Assembly: GCA_024697705.1 (NCBI GenBank)
Contig: JAILFF010000093.1
Location: 1 to 5,106, forward strand
Length of the DNA: 5,106 bases
Direction: 5' to 3'
DNA from: Ruminococcus sp.
GTDB taxonomy: Bacteria; Bacillota; Clostridia; Oscillospirales; Ruminococcaceae
In this document: positions 1-5,010 of the stretch, piece after piece
How the letters are laid out: every line of letters begins with the position of its first letter
Position numbering within the stretch: position 1 is the stretch's first letter
The notes under the pieces: model-generated
Told to the model about the DNA's origin: nothing
The model's database searches: none
What the model saw: only the letters and a program-made list of their open reading frames with translations
Program-made: the position numbers and the translations under genes

Positions 1-263
1 ACTATGACGCCAAGATCTACGAGAACGATCCGTTTGCTAAGCTCGACACCACCGGCGTCGGCAAGCTGATGAAGATGGCTCTCGATCTCGGCAAGCCCGT
101 AAACGGCAAGCTCCACTGCGGTATTTGCGGTGAGCACGGCGGCGACCCGACATCTGTTGAGTTCTGCCACAAGATCGGTCTTGACTATGTATCCTGCTCG
201 CCTTTCCGCGTGCCGATCGCAAGACTGGCTGCTGCTCAGGCTGCAATCAGCGAAAGCAAGTAA
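1..263 (+). CDS. ppdK: Pyruvate, phosphate dikinase, C-terminal end (partial)
   Basis: Only the last 86 residues are present; the gene begins before the window and the first complete codon is at base 3. The enzyme interconverts pyruvate, ATP and phosphate with phosphoenolpyruvate, AMP and pyrophosphate in the cytoplasm, and in anaerobes it serves glycolysis or gluconeogenesis. The visible part is the end of the C-terminal PEP/pyruvate-binding TIM-barrel domain. The motif CGICGEHGGDP is clear; its second Cys (codon 126-128) aligns, from memory of the Clostridium symbiosum enzyme, with the catalytic Cys831. It is followed by EFCHKIGLDYVSCSP and FRVPIARLAAAQAA, the usual end of the family. The stop is TAA at 261-263 and nothing suggests truncation. 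PEP synthase and PTS enzyme I share the fold, but the sequence around the Cys and the C-terminal tail match PPDK best. A hairpin terminator lies about 130 bases downstream. Confidence 0.95.
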   Translation, partial: YDAKIYENDPFAKLDTTGVGKLMKMALDLGKPVNGKLHCGICGEHGGDPTSVEFCHKIGLDYVSCSPFRVPIARLAAAQAAISESK

Positions 264-394
264 TTTAGTAATACGTCAAAATCGGCGATCTTATGCTGTT
301 TCGGGGCGATGCCAATAAGGCAAGTCCGCTAAGCTCAGATTACCGAATTGGCGTGATATTCACGTTAACGTGTTTAGCTGAATAAAACAATAAG
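264..394. other. Spacer between ppdK and its terminator, no convincing gene
   Basis: About 130 bases lie between the ppdK stop and the terminator hairpin. A forward 30-codon ORF starting at ATG 293 has no Shine-Dalgarno site and resembles nothing I recognise. The one notable structure is a perfect 12-bp palindrome, CACGTTAACGTG, at 361-372. On the minus strand the left part of this stretch holds nothing, and the right part (340-394) encodes the last codons of the small ORF described separately. Confidence 0.5.
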
Positions 395-495
395 GCTCTC
401 ACAGTTTCGGCTGTGAGAGCTTTTTTGTGGGTTGTAAATTTTCTTGCAAACATCGAGTAGTCGCAGATCATTACCTTTATATCTTCAATATTCAT
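340..495 (-). CDS. Small hypothetical protein, 51 codons, reads through terminator hairpin
   Basis: I do not recognise this 51-residue ORF. It starts at ATG 495-493, with GGAGGG (507-502) six bases upstream, and ends at TAA (342-340). The start lies inside the end of the preceding 29-codon ORF, with an 11-base overlap, suggesting coupled translation. The first half, MNIEDIKVMICDYSMFARKF, looks like a small mixed helical segment; there is no signal peptide or membrane segment. Residues 26-34 (ALTAETVRA) are encoded by the ppdK terminator stem. If that stem stops the minus transcript, the mRNA would end before the stop codon. The C-terminal half is therefore doubtful: the ORF may be a truncated gene whose end was replaced by the terminator, or may need readthrough. 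An in-frame ATG upstream (531) exists but has no comparable ribosome binding site. Confidence 0.45.
   Translation of the reverse strand: MNIEDIKVMICDYSMFARKFTTHKKALTAETVRALLFYSAKHVNVNITPIR
395..426 (+). terminator. Rho-independent terminator of ppdK, possibly bidirectional
   Basis: There is a perfect 10-bp stem, GCTCTCACAG (395-404) with CTGTGAGAGC (411-420), a 6-base loop TTTCGG, and a run of six T at 421-426, which is a textbook intrinsic terminator for the plus strand. On the minus strand the same stem is followed by the T-rich but broken sequence CTTATTGTTTTATT (394-381), so it may also stop the converging small-ORF transcript, less efficiently. Confidence 0.93.
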
Positions 496-574
496 CAAAT
501 TCCCTCCGTTTCGTATGAAAGTATTCCTCATAATAAGGCTCGATAAACCTTTTCAGCTCTTCATCGGAAACCAT
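485..574 (-). CDS. Small hypothetical protein, 29 codons, first ORF of a promoter-driven unit
   Basis: This very short ORF reads MVSDEELKRFIEPYYEEY and then a basic/acidic tail ending REFDEY. It is highly charged, contains no hydrophobic segment, and has no family I can name. The support is its signals: a strong GGGGGAGG ribosome binding site (589-582) seven bases before the ATG, and a near-consensus promoter just upstream at 606-633. The stop (487-485) overlaps the start of the 51-codon ORF. It could be a genuine small protein, a leader peptide controlling the second ORF, or the remains of a longer gene. The start is well supported; function is unknown. Confidence 0.5.
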   Translation of the reverse strand: MVSDEELKRFIEPYYEEYFHTKRREFDEY

Positions 575-581
575 ACAAAAA

Positions 582-589
582 CCTCCCCC
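582..589 (-). promoter_or_regulatory. Ribosome binding site of the 29-codon ORF
   Basis: GGGGGAGG on the minus strand ends seven bases before the ATG at 574. This is the main reason for treating the 29-codon ORF as translated. Confidence 0.7.
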
Positions 590-605
590 AAAAACTTATG
601 ATACT

Positions 606-633
606 ATTATACCATAATTTTGCTTTTTGTCAA
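606..633 (-). promoter_or_regulatory. Sigma-A promoter of the small-ORF unit
   Basis: On the minus strand TTGACA (633-628) is followed by a 16-base spacer and TATAAT (611-606). A TG one base before the -10 box gives an extended -10 element. Both hexamers match consensus exactly. The predicted transcription start is near 599, about 25 bases before the first ATG. The promoter sits directly after the ABC operon terminator, so the small-ORF transcript is a separate unit. Confidence 0.85.
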
Positions 634-638
634 CATAG

Positions 639-662
639 AAAAGGCGGGAGAACTCCCCCGCC
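639..662 (-). terminator. Rho-independent terminator of the marR-ABC operon
   Basis: On the minus strand GGCGGG (662-657) pairs with CCCGCC (648-643), extended by one G-T pair and closing a loop of about six bases (GAGTTC), followed by TTTT (642-639). It lies eight bases after the stop codon of the last ABC gene. Confidence 0.88.
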
Positions 663-669
663 ATTCTTA

Positions 670-2601
670 TTATTCCAATTCAAACGCGCCCGTATACAGC
701 TGATAATACTTGCCCTTATCGGCGATCAGCTTGTCATGATTTCCGCGCTCGATAATCCTGCCCTGTTCAAGCACCATAATAACATCGGAATTCCTTACCG
801 TCGAAAGCCTGTGCGCTATAACGAACACTGTTCTGCCGAACATAAGTCCGTCCATGCCTCGCTGAACAAGCGCCTCGGTGCGCGTGTCTATCGAGGAGGT
901 CGCCTCGTCGAGTATCATTACCGGAGGGTCTGCAACAGCCGCACGTGCTATCGAAATGAGCTGTCTCTGTCCCTGCGAAAGATTCGCGCCATTGCCCTTG
1001 AGCATCGTATTGTAACCCTCGGGCAGACGGGTGATGAAATCGTGCGCGTTGGCAAGCCGCGCCGCCGCAATGCACTCCTCCTCCGTCGCGTTCAGATTAC
1101 CGTAGCGAATGTTATCCATAACGGTACCCGTAAACAGGTTTACGTCCTGCAAAACGATACCGAGCGAACGCCGCAGATCGTCCTTTTTGATCTTGTTGAT
1201 GTTTATGCCGTCGTAGCGAATTTTGCCGTCCGCGATGTCGTAGAAGCGGTTTATAAGGTTCGTTATGGTCGTCTTGCCGGCGCCCGTAGCGCCCACGAAC
1301 GCCACCTTCTGACCGGGATTCGCGTAGATGGATACTTCATGCAGAACGATCTTCTCGGGAACGTAGCCGAAATCTACCTCGTTCAGCTCCACCTTTCCCT
1401 CTACTCTTGTAAGCGTCGTGGTGCCGTCCTGATGCGGGTGCTTCCACGCCCATACGTTGGTCTTTTCGGCGCACTCGATAAGCTCGCCGTTATTGCCTAT
1501 CTTCGCGTTGACGAGCGTAACATAGCCGTCGTCAACCTCGGGTTCTTCGTCTATAAGGCTGTAAATTCTCTGAGCGCCCGCCATAGCCATCGCGACGGCG
1601 TTTATCTGCTGCGAGCCCTGTGTAATGGTGTTGCAGAAGTGCCTTGTCATTCCGAGGAACGGCACAACTACCGCGATATCGAGCGGCTGCCCCGAAAGCG
1701 ACAGGTTCGGCACGCCGAGTATTACAAGCACGCCGCCCACGAACGACATGAGTATGTACATAATGTTTCCGATATTTCCCATTATCGGCATGAGGATATT
1801 GGCGTATTTGTTGGCGCTGAATGCGTCGCCGAAAAGCGCGTCGTTCACCTCGTCAAAGCCCGCCTTGCTCTTTTCCTCGTGGCAGAATACCTTGACGACC
1901 TTCTGCCCCTCGATCATTTCCTCGATGTAGCCTTCGGTCTTACCGAGAGCCTTCTGCTGACGAATGAAGAACTTCGCCGAGTTGCCGCCGATCTTCTTCG
2001 TTACCATCATCATGGCGAAAACGCCGACGAACACGAGCAGCGTCAGCCATACGCTGAGATAGATCATAATGCCGAGCAGCACGACAAGCGTCAGCACGGC
2101 GTTCAGCATCTGCGGCAGCGCCTGCGAGATCAGCTGACGAAGCGTGTCGATGTCGTTGGTGTAGTGGCTCATGATATCGCCGTGCTTGTGCTGATCGAAA
2201 TACTTTATCGGCAGCTTTTCCATGTGGCGGAACATCTTTTCGCGCATATGTGCGAGGTGTCCCTGAGTCACCACCGCCATGTTGAGCTGCTGTGTGGTCG
2301 AAGCGATTATGCCGACGATATATATAGTCAGCATGATTATGAACAGCTTCATGAGCGGCGGGTGAGCGTACTGCATAGCCGCTTCCGCGCCCTGTTCCTT
2401 GTATATCAGCAAGGCTTCCTCGATTATCGCAACAACGCGGTTCATGAATACCGAAGCGATAGACCCCGCGATCGAGCTTATCAGCAGACAGACAAGCACG
2501 AGAGTAAGTCTGCCCTTGTAGTTTTTGAACAGCTCGCCGATTATCCTGCCGACCTGCGGCTTGGGAGCGTTCGGGTCTTTTACATAAGGCGGTCTCGGCA
2601 T
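670..2601 (-). CDS. ABC exporter half-transporter, subunit with the catalytic Glu (643 aa)
   Basis: This is a membrane-ATPase fusion that would pair with the upstream gene product to export drugs or other amphipathic compounds across the cytoplasmic membrane. Residues about 30-330 form the six-helix exporter domain, with hydrophobic stretches near 32-55, 84-105, 163-182, 184-203, 270-297 and 308-325. The nucleotide-binding domain follows: A-loop Tyr413, Walker A GATGAGKT (437-444), Q-loop Gln485, signature LSQGQ (541-545), Walker B VMILDE (561-566) with catalytic Glu566, D-loop SSID, and switch His597. The signature has Gln where LSGGQ has Gly. That matches the degenerate-site signature of the TM287/288 class, with TM288 as the model for this subunit. 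About 25-30 extra residues (near 358-400, with WAWKHPH) precede the ATPase domain. The start is set by AAGGAGGTGA just upstream; the gene begins one base after the previous stop, so translation is probably coupled. Confidence 0.95.
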   Translation of the reverse strand: MPRPPYVKDPNAPKPQVGRIIGELFKNYKGRLTLVLVCLLISSIAGSIASVFMNRVVAIIEEALLIYKEQGAEAAMQYAHPPLMKLFIIMLTIYIVGIIASTTQQLNMAVVTQGHLAHMREKMFRHMEKLPIKYFDQHKHGDIMSHYTNDIDTLRQLISQALPQMLNAVLTLVVLLGIMIYLSVWLTLLVFVGVFAMMMVTKKIGGNSAKFFIRQQKALGKTEGYIEEMIEGQKVVKVFCHEEKSKAGFDEVNDALFGDAFSANKYANILMPIMGNIGNIMYILMSFVGGVLVILGVPNLSLSGQPLDIAVVVPFLGMTRHFCNTITQGSQQINAVAMAMAGAQRIYSLIDEEPEVDDGYVTLVNAKIGNNGELIECAEKTNVWAWKHPHQDGTTTLTRVEGKVELNEVDFGYVPEKIVLHEVSIYANPGQKVAFVGATGAGKTTITNLINRFYDIADGKIRYDGININKIKKDDLRRSLGIVLQDVNLFTGTVMDNIRYGNLNATEEECIAAARLANAHDFITRLPEGYNTMLKGNGANLSQGQRQLISIARAAVADPPVMILDEATSSIDTRTEALVQRGMDGLMFGRTVFVIAHRLSTVRNSDVIMVLEQGRIIERGNHDKLIADKGKYYQLYTGAFELE

Positions 2602-2602
2602 A

Positions 2603-4351
2603 TCAGCTCACCTCCTTTTCGGCAGATTCCTTCGTCTGCGAGGTATAGACTTCCTTATAAATATTGTTATTCTTAAGCAGCTCCGCGTGAGTGCCGATGC
2701 CGTTCACCCTGCCGCCGTCGAGAACGATTATCTGGTCGGCGTCCTGCACGGAGGATATCCTCTGCGCTATGATTATCTTGGTGGTGTCGGGTATCTCGTC
2801 AGCGAACGCCTTTCTTATCTTCGCGTCGGTAGCGGTATCAACGGCGCTTGTCGAGTCGTCGAGAATAAGTATCTTCGGCTTTTTGAGCAGCGCACGGGCG
2901 ATACACAGTCTCTGCTTCTGACCGCCCGAAACATTAGTTCCGCCTTGTTCGATATGCGTATCGTACTTGTCGGGGAACTTCTCGATAAACTCGTCAGCCT
3001 GCGCCAGCTTGCAGACCCTTATCATTTCTTCATCAGTGGCGTTTTCGTCGCCCCAGCGCAGATTATCCTTGATAGTGCCCGAGAAAAGTACGTTCTTCTG
3101 CAATACTACGGACACCTGACTGCGGAGCGTTTCGAGGTCGTAGTTCCTTACGTCCACGCCGCCGACCTTAAGCTCGCCGCCCGTTACGTCGTAAAGGCGC
3201 GGTATCAGCTGGATAAGCGAGGTCTTCGAGCTGCCCGTTCCGCCGATAATGCCGATAGTCTGCCCCGAGCGGATATGTATGTCGATATTTTCGAGAACGT
3301 TCTTGTCGGCTTCGACGGAGTAAGCGAACTTCACGCCGTTAAAGTCGATGCTGCCGTCCTTGACGTCGGTGACGGGGTTTTCGGGGTTCTTGATGGTGCT
3401 CACGTCGTCAAGCACCTCGCAGATACGCTTTGCCGATTCTATCGACATCGTTACCATAACGAATATCATAGATATCATCATAAGGCTCATCATTATCTGC
3501 ATACTGTAAGTCAGCATACTCTGCATATCGCCGACATTGAGGTTCGCCGAGCCCGAGCCGACCACCATTTTCGCGCCGAAGAACGACACGAACAGCATGG
3601 TTACGTAGATGCAGAACTGCATTATCGGCGCGTTGAACGCGAGTATCTTTTCAACGTTCGTGAAGTCGCCCTTCAATATCTGCGAAGCCTTGTTGAACTT
3701 CTCTATCTCGTACTCCTCGCGCACAAAGGACTTGACGACCCTTATGCCGCTGACGTTCTCCTGAACCGATTCGTTCAGCGCGTCGTACTTCTTAAACAGC
3801 GTGCGGAAGATAGGCATTGCAAGCTTTGCAATGAACATCAGTCCGAAGCCCAGCACGGGGACGATCAGCAGGTAGATCATCGCAAGACTTGGGCTCATGA
3901 TTATCGCCATCGTCAGCGCGAAAACGAGCATGAACGGACAGCGCACGGCAATGCGTATCACCATCATGAAGGCGTTCTGCACGTTTGTAACATCCGTTGT
4001 CAGACGGGTGACAAGGCTCGAAGTCGAGAACTTGTCGATATTGGCAAACGAGAAATCCTGCACCTTGTAGAACAGGTCTTTGCGCAGATTCTTTGCAAAG
4101 CCCGCGCTCGCCCTCGCACAGTAGTAGCCCGAAAGCGCTCCGCAGGCAAGCGACGCACAAGCCATTATGAACATCAGCAGTCCGTATTTCAGGACAACTG
4201 ACATCTCGGTGCCCTGTTCGAGCGCGTTCACGAGATTGCGGCTCGCAAACGGTATCAGACATTCAAGCACCACCTCAAGCGCCACAAAAAGCGGCGTGAG
4301 TATCGTATCTCTTTTGTACTCCCTTACGCAGGAAGCCAGTTTTTTTATCAT
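2603..4351 (-). CDS. ABC exporter half-transporter, degenerate-site subunit (582 aa)
   Basis: This membrane-ATPase fusion is the likely partner of the 643-residue protein in a heterodimeric exporter. Six hydrophobic stretches lie near 16-38, 53-77, 130-152, 154-175, 240-262 and 277-302. The ATPase domain has A-loop Tyr344, a Walker A variant GGTGSSKT (370-377; Ser in place of the third Gly), Q-loop Gln418, intact signature VSGGQ (474-478), Walker B ILILDD (494-499) and D-loop SAVD. Asp499 replaces the catalytic Glu, and Gln530 (AQRISS) replaces the switch His. These two changes are typical of the degenerate subunit in the TM287/288, BmrCD and LmrCD class, where one ATP site binds but barely hydrolyses. 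Its intact signature would complete the active site formed with Glu566 of the partner. GGAGGGG lies eight bases before the ATG. The start overlaps the marR stop as ATGA. The length is normal for a half-transporter. The substrate is not readable. Confidence 0.95.
   Translation of the reverse strand: MIKKLASCVREYKRDTILTPLFVALEVVLECLIPFASRNLVNALEQGTEMSVVLKYGLLMFIMACASLACGALSGYYCARASAGFAKNLRKDLFYKVQDFSFANIDKFSTSSLVTRLTTDVTNVQNAFMMVIRIAVRCPFMLVFALTMAIIMSPSLAMIYLLIVPVLGFGLMFIAKLAMPIFRTLFKKYDALNESVQENVSGIRVVKSFVREEYEIEKFNKASQILKGDFTNVEKILAFNAPIMQFCIYVTMLFVSFFGAKMVVGSGSANLNVGDMQSMLTYSMQIMMSLMMISMIFVMVTMSIESAKRICEVLDDVSTIKNPENPVTDVKDGSIDFNGVKFAYSVEADKNVLENIDIHIRSGQTIGIIGGTGSSKTSLIQLIPRLYDVTGGELKVGGVDVRNYDLETLRSQVSVVLQKNVLFSGTIKDNLRWGDENATDEEMIRVCKLAQADEFIEKFPDKYDTHIEQGGTNVSGGQKQRLCIARALLKKPKILILDDSTSAVDTATDAKIRKAFADEIPDTTKIIIAQRISSVQDADQIIVLDGGRVNGIGTHAELLKNNNIYKEVYTSQTKESAEKEVS
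2608..2615 (-). promoter_or_regulatory. Ribosome binding site of the 643-aa ABC subunit
   Basis: GGAGGTGA is an extended match to the 16S anti-Shine-Dalgarno sequence and lies six bases before the ATG at 2601, inside the last codons of the upstream ABC gene. It fixes the start at 2601. Confidence 0.85.
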
Positions 4352-4809
4352 TCGCGGTTCCCCTCCGGTTTGTTCAGATTATCTTTCAGGCTGTCGCAGA
4401 CCTCGAAGAACACCGACAGCTTTTCGGGCGGTATGCCTTCGGTTATCTCAGCCTCCACGCGGTCGAACTCGGCTATCATCTCCGCGTTGCACCGCCTGCC
4501 CTTGTCGGTCAGGATAAGCCTTTTGAGCCGTGCGTCGTTCTTGACGGGCACGCGCTCGATCAAGCCCTTCTGCTCCATCAGTCCGAGCGTTTTCGAGACC
4601 GTTGCGCGGCGGATATTGAACTTCTCTTCAAGCTCGCGCTGGTAGACCTCGCGCTCCTCGTTGTGCGCCAAGTACCCCAGTATCCAGCCGTTTGAAGCGG
4701 TAATCATGTCCTCCACGCTGCTTTTTCCCGCCATGATACGGCGGTGGATCATATTGGAGATCATCTTGACCTCTGCGCCCACACGCCGCAGGTCTTTATT
4801 ATTATTCAC
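4348..4809 (-). CDS. MarR-family transcriptional regulator (153 aa)
   Basis: This winged helix-turn-helix protein is probably the local repressor of the exporter operon. I chose the GTG start at 4809-4807 because GGGAGGT lies seven bases upstream; an ATG at 4857 would lie inside the operator palindrome and has no ribosome binding site. From the GTG, residues about 10-50 form the N-terminal dimerisation helices, 55-82 the helix-turn-helix with recognition helix RATVSKTLGLMEQKG, and 85-102 the wing with the conserved Asp92-x-Arg94 and LTDKG (100-104). Residues 105-145 would be the C-terminal dimerisation helices. The length is typical of MarR proteins, which bind DNA as dimers at palindromes and usually release it on binding small phenolic or drug-like ligands. 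The gene is first in the operon and its stop overlaps the ABC start by four bases. A palindrome at the promoter suggests autoregulation. The ligand is unknown. Confidence 0.92.
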   Translation of the reverse strand: MNNNKDLRRVGAEVKMISNMIHRRIMAGKSSVEDMITASNGWILGYLAHNEEREVYQRELEEKFNIRRATVSKTLGLMEQKGLIERVPVKNDARLKRLILTDKGRRCNAEMIAEFDRVEAEITEGIPPEKLSVFFEVCDSLKDNLNKPEGNRE

Positions 4810-4816
4810 TCGAATG

Positions 4817-4823
4817 ACCTCCC
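4817..4823 (-). promoter_or_regulatory. Ribosome binding site that decides the GTG start of marR
   Basis: GGGAGGT on the minus strand is followed by seven bases and then GTG. It is the only good Shine-Dalgarno site near the 5' end of this reading frame, so translation should start at 4809 rather than at the upstream ATG. Confidence 0.85.
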
Positions 4824-4831
4824 TTCGCAAA

Positions 4832-4872
4832 AATAATGTTAGACGGCTGATTGTCAACCGTCTAACATTATT
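4832..4872. promoter_or_regulatory. Near-perfect 41-bp palindrome, candidate MarR operator
   Basis: Two 19-base arms (4832-4850 and 4854-4872) flank a 3-base centre. The outer 15 bases, AATAATGTTAGACGG and its complement, match perfectly; the only mismatch in the arms becomes a G-U pair in the minus-strand RNA. The right arm overlaps the -10 box by three bases and covers the predicted transcription start, so a bound dimer (or two) would block polymerase. This placement is typical of MarR autoregulation. An RNA starting near 4863 would also fold into a 5' hairpin from the inner arms. The structure is seen directly; binding by this MarR is an inference. Confidence 0.8.
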
Positions 4873-4898
4873 ATATCAGAGATAATTTTTTTTGTCAA
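4870..4898 (-). promoter_or_regulatory. Sigma-A promoter of the marR-ABC operon
   Basis: TTGACA (4898-4893), a 17-base spacer and TATAAT (4875-4870) form a full-consensus promoter on the minus strand. The transcription start should be near 4863, giving a leader of about 54 bases before the GTG of marR. Such a strong promoter makes sense if it is normally repressed. Confidence 0.92.
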
Positions 4899-4914
4899 TG
4901 ACATATTTGACAAA
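4891..4914. repeat. Inverted repeat across the -35 box of the marR promoter
   Basis: TTTGTCAA (4891-4898) and TTGACAAA (4907-4914) are perfect inverted copies separated by eight bases. The left copy includes the -35 hexamer. It could be a second protein site at this promoter or a chance result of AT-rich sequence. Confidence 0.5.
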
Positions 4915-4947
4915 GATTTATCAACATTCGGTGAATATTTTTCCGCA

Positions 4948-5010
4948 TGACGACTTGACGTCATGCCGTGACGACTTGACGTCATGCAGTGACGACTTGA
5001 CGTCATGCCG
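4948..5010. repeat. Three 21-bp tandem repeats with TGACGTCA palindromes
   Basis: Three consecutive 21-base units (4948-4968, 4969-4989, 4990-5010) share TGACGACTTGACGTCATGC and differ only in one of the last two bases. Each contains the 8-bp palindrome TGACGTCA, and each can also form a small hairpin TGACG / CGTCA around ACTTGA; the first unit extends this stem to eight pairs with GCATGACG / CGTCATGC. The array starts immediately after the rpiB stop and ends about 50 bases upstream of the marR -35 box. No T-run follows on either strand, so it is not an ordinary terminator. Confidence 0.9.

Noticed and set aside
293..385. Plus-strand 30-codon ORF after ppdK
   Set aside because: No Shine-Dalgarno site, no recognisable product, and it ends just before the terminator; nothing supports translation.
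598..2676. Plus-strand open frame of 692 codons opposite the 643-aa ABC gene
   Set aside because: It is antisense to a gene with intact motifs, rich in His/Arg/Tyr with no domain pattern, and lacks a ribosome binding site. The frame stays open because of the codon use of the real gene.
2687..4201. Plus-strand open frame of 504 codons opposite the 582-aa ABC gene
   Set aside because: Same situation: low-complexity His/Arg/Tyr-rich translation, no Shine-Dalgarno site, and a real gene on the other strand.
3792..4262. Minus-strand 156-codon frame inside the 582-aa ABC gene
   Set aside because: It is out of frame with the transporter and Cys/Arg-rich, without recognisable motifs; a shadow frame.
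4810..4857. N-terminal extension of MarR from the ATG at 4857
   Set aside because: The extra 16 codons run through the operator palindrome, the ATG has no ribosome binding site and lies within a few bases of the predicted transcription start; the GTG at 4809 has an ideal site.
4923..4942. Plus-strand terminator AACATTC / GAATATT followed by T
   Set aside because: The stem is seven AT-rich pairs with a mismatch and a 3-base loop, too weak to call, and no plus-strand gene ends here.
4945..4968. First iteron as the rpiB terminator
   Set aside because: On the minus strand the 8-pair stem is followed by GGAAAAATATT, with no T-run, so it does not fit an intrinsic terminator.
4948..5010. CRISPR array
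   Set aside because: The units are contiguous with no unique spacers and are only 21 bases long; no cas genes are in the window.
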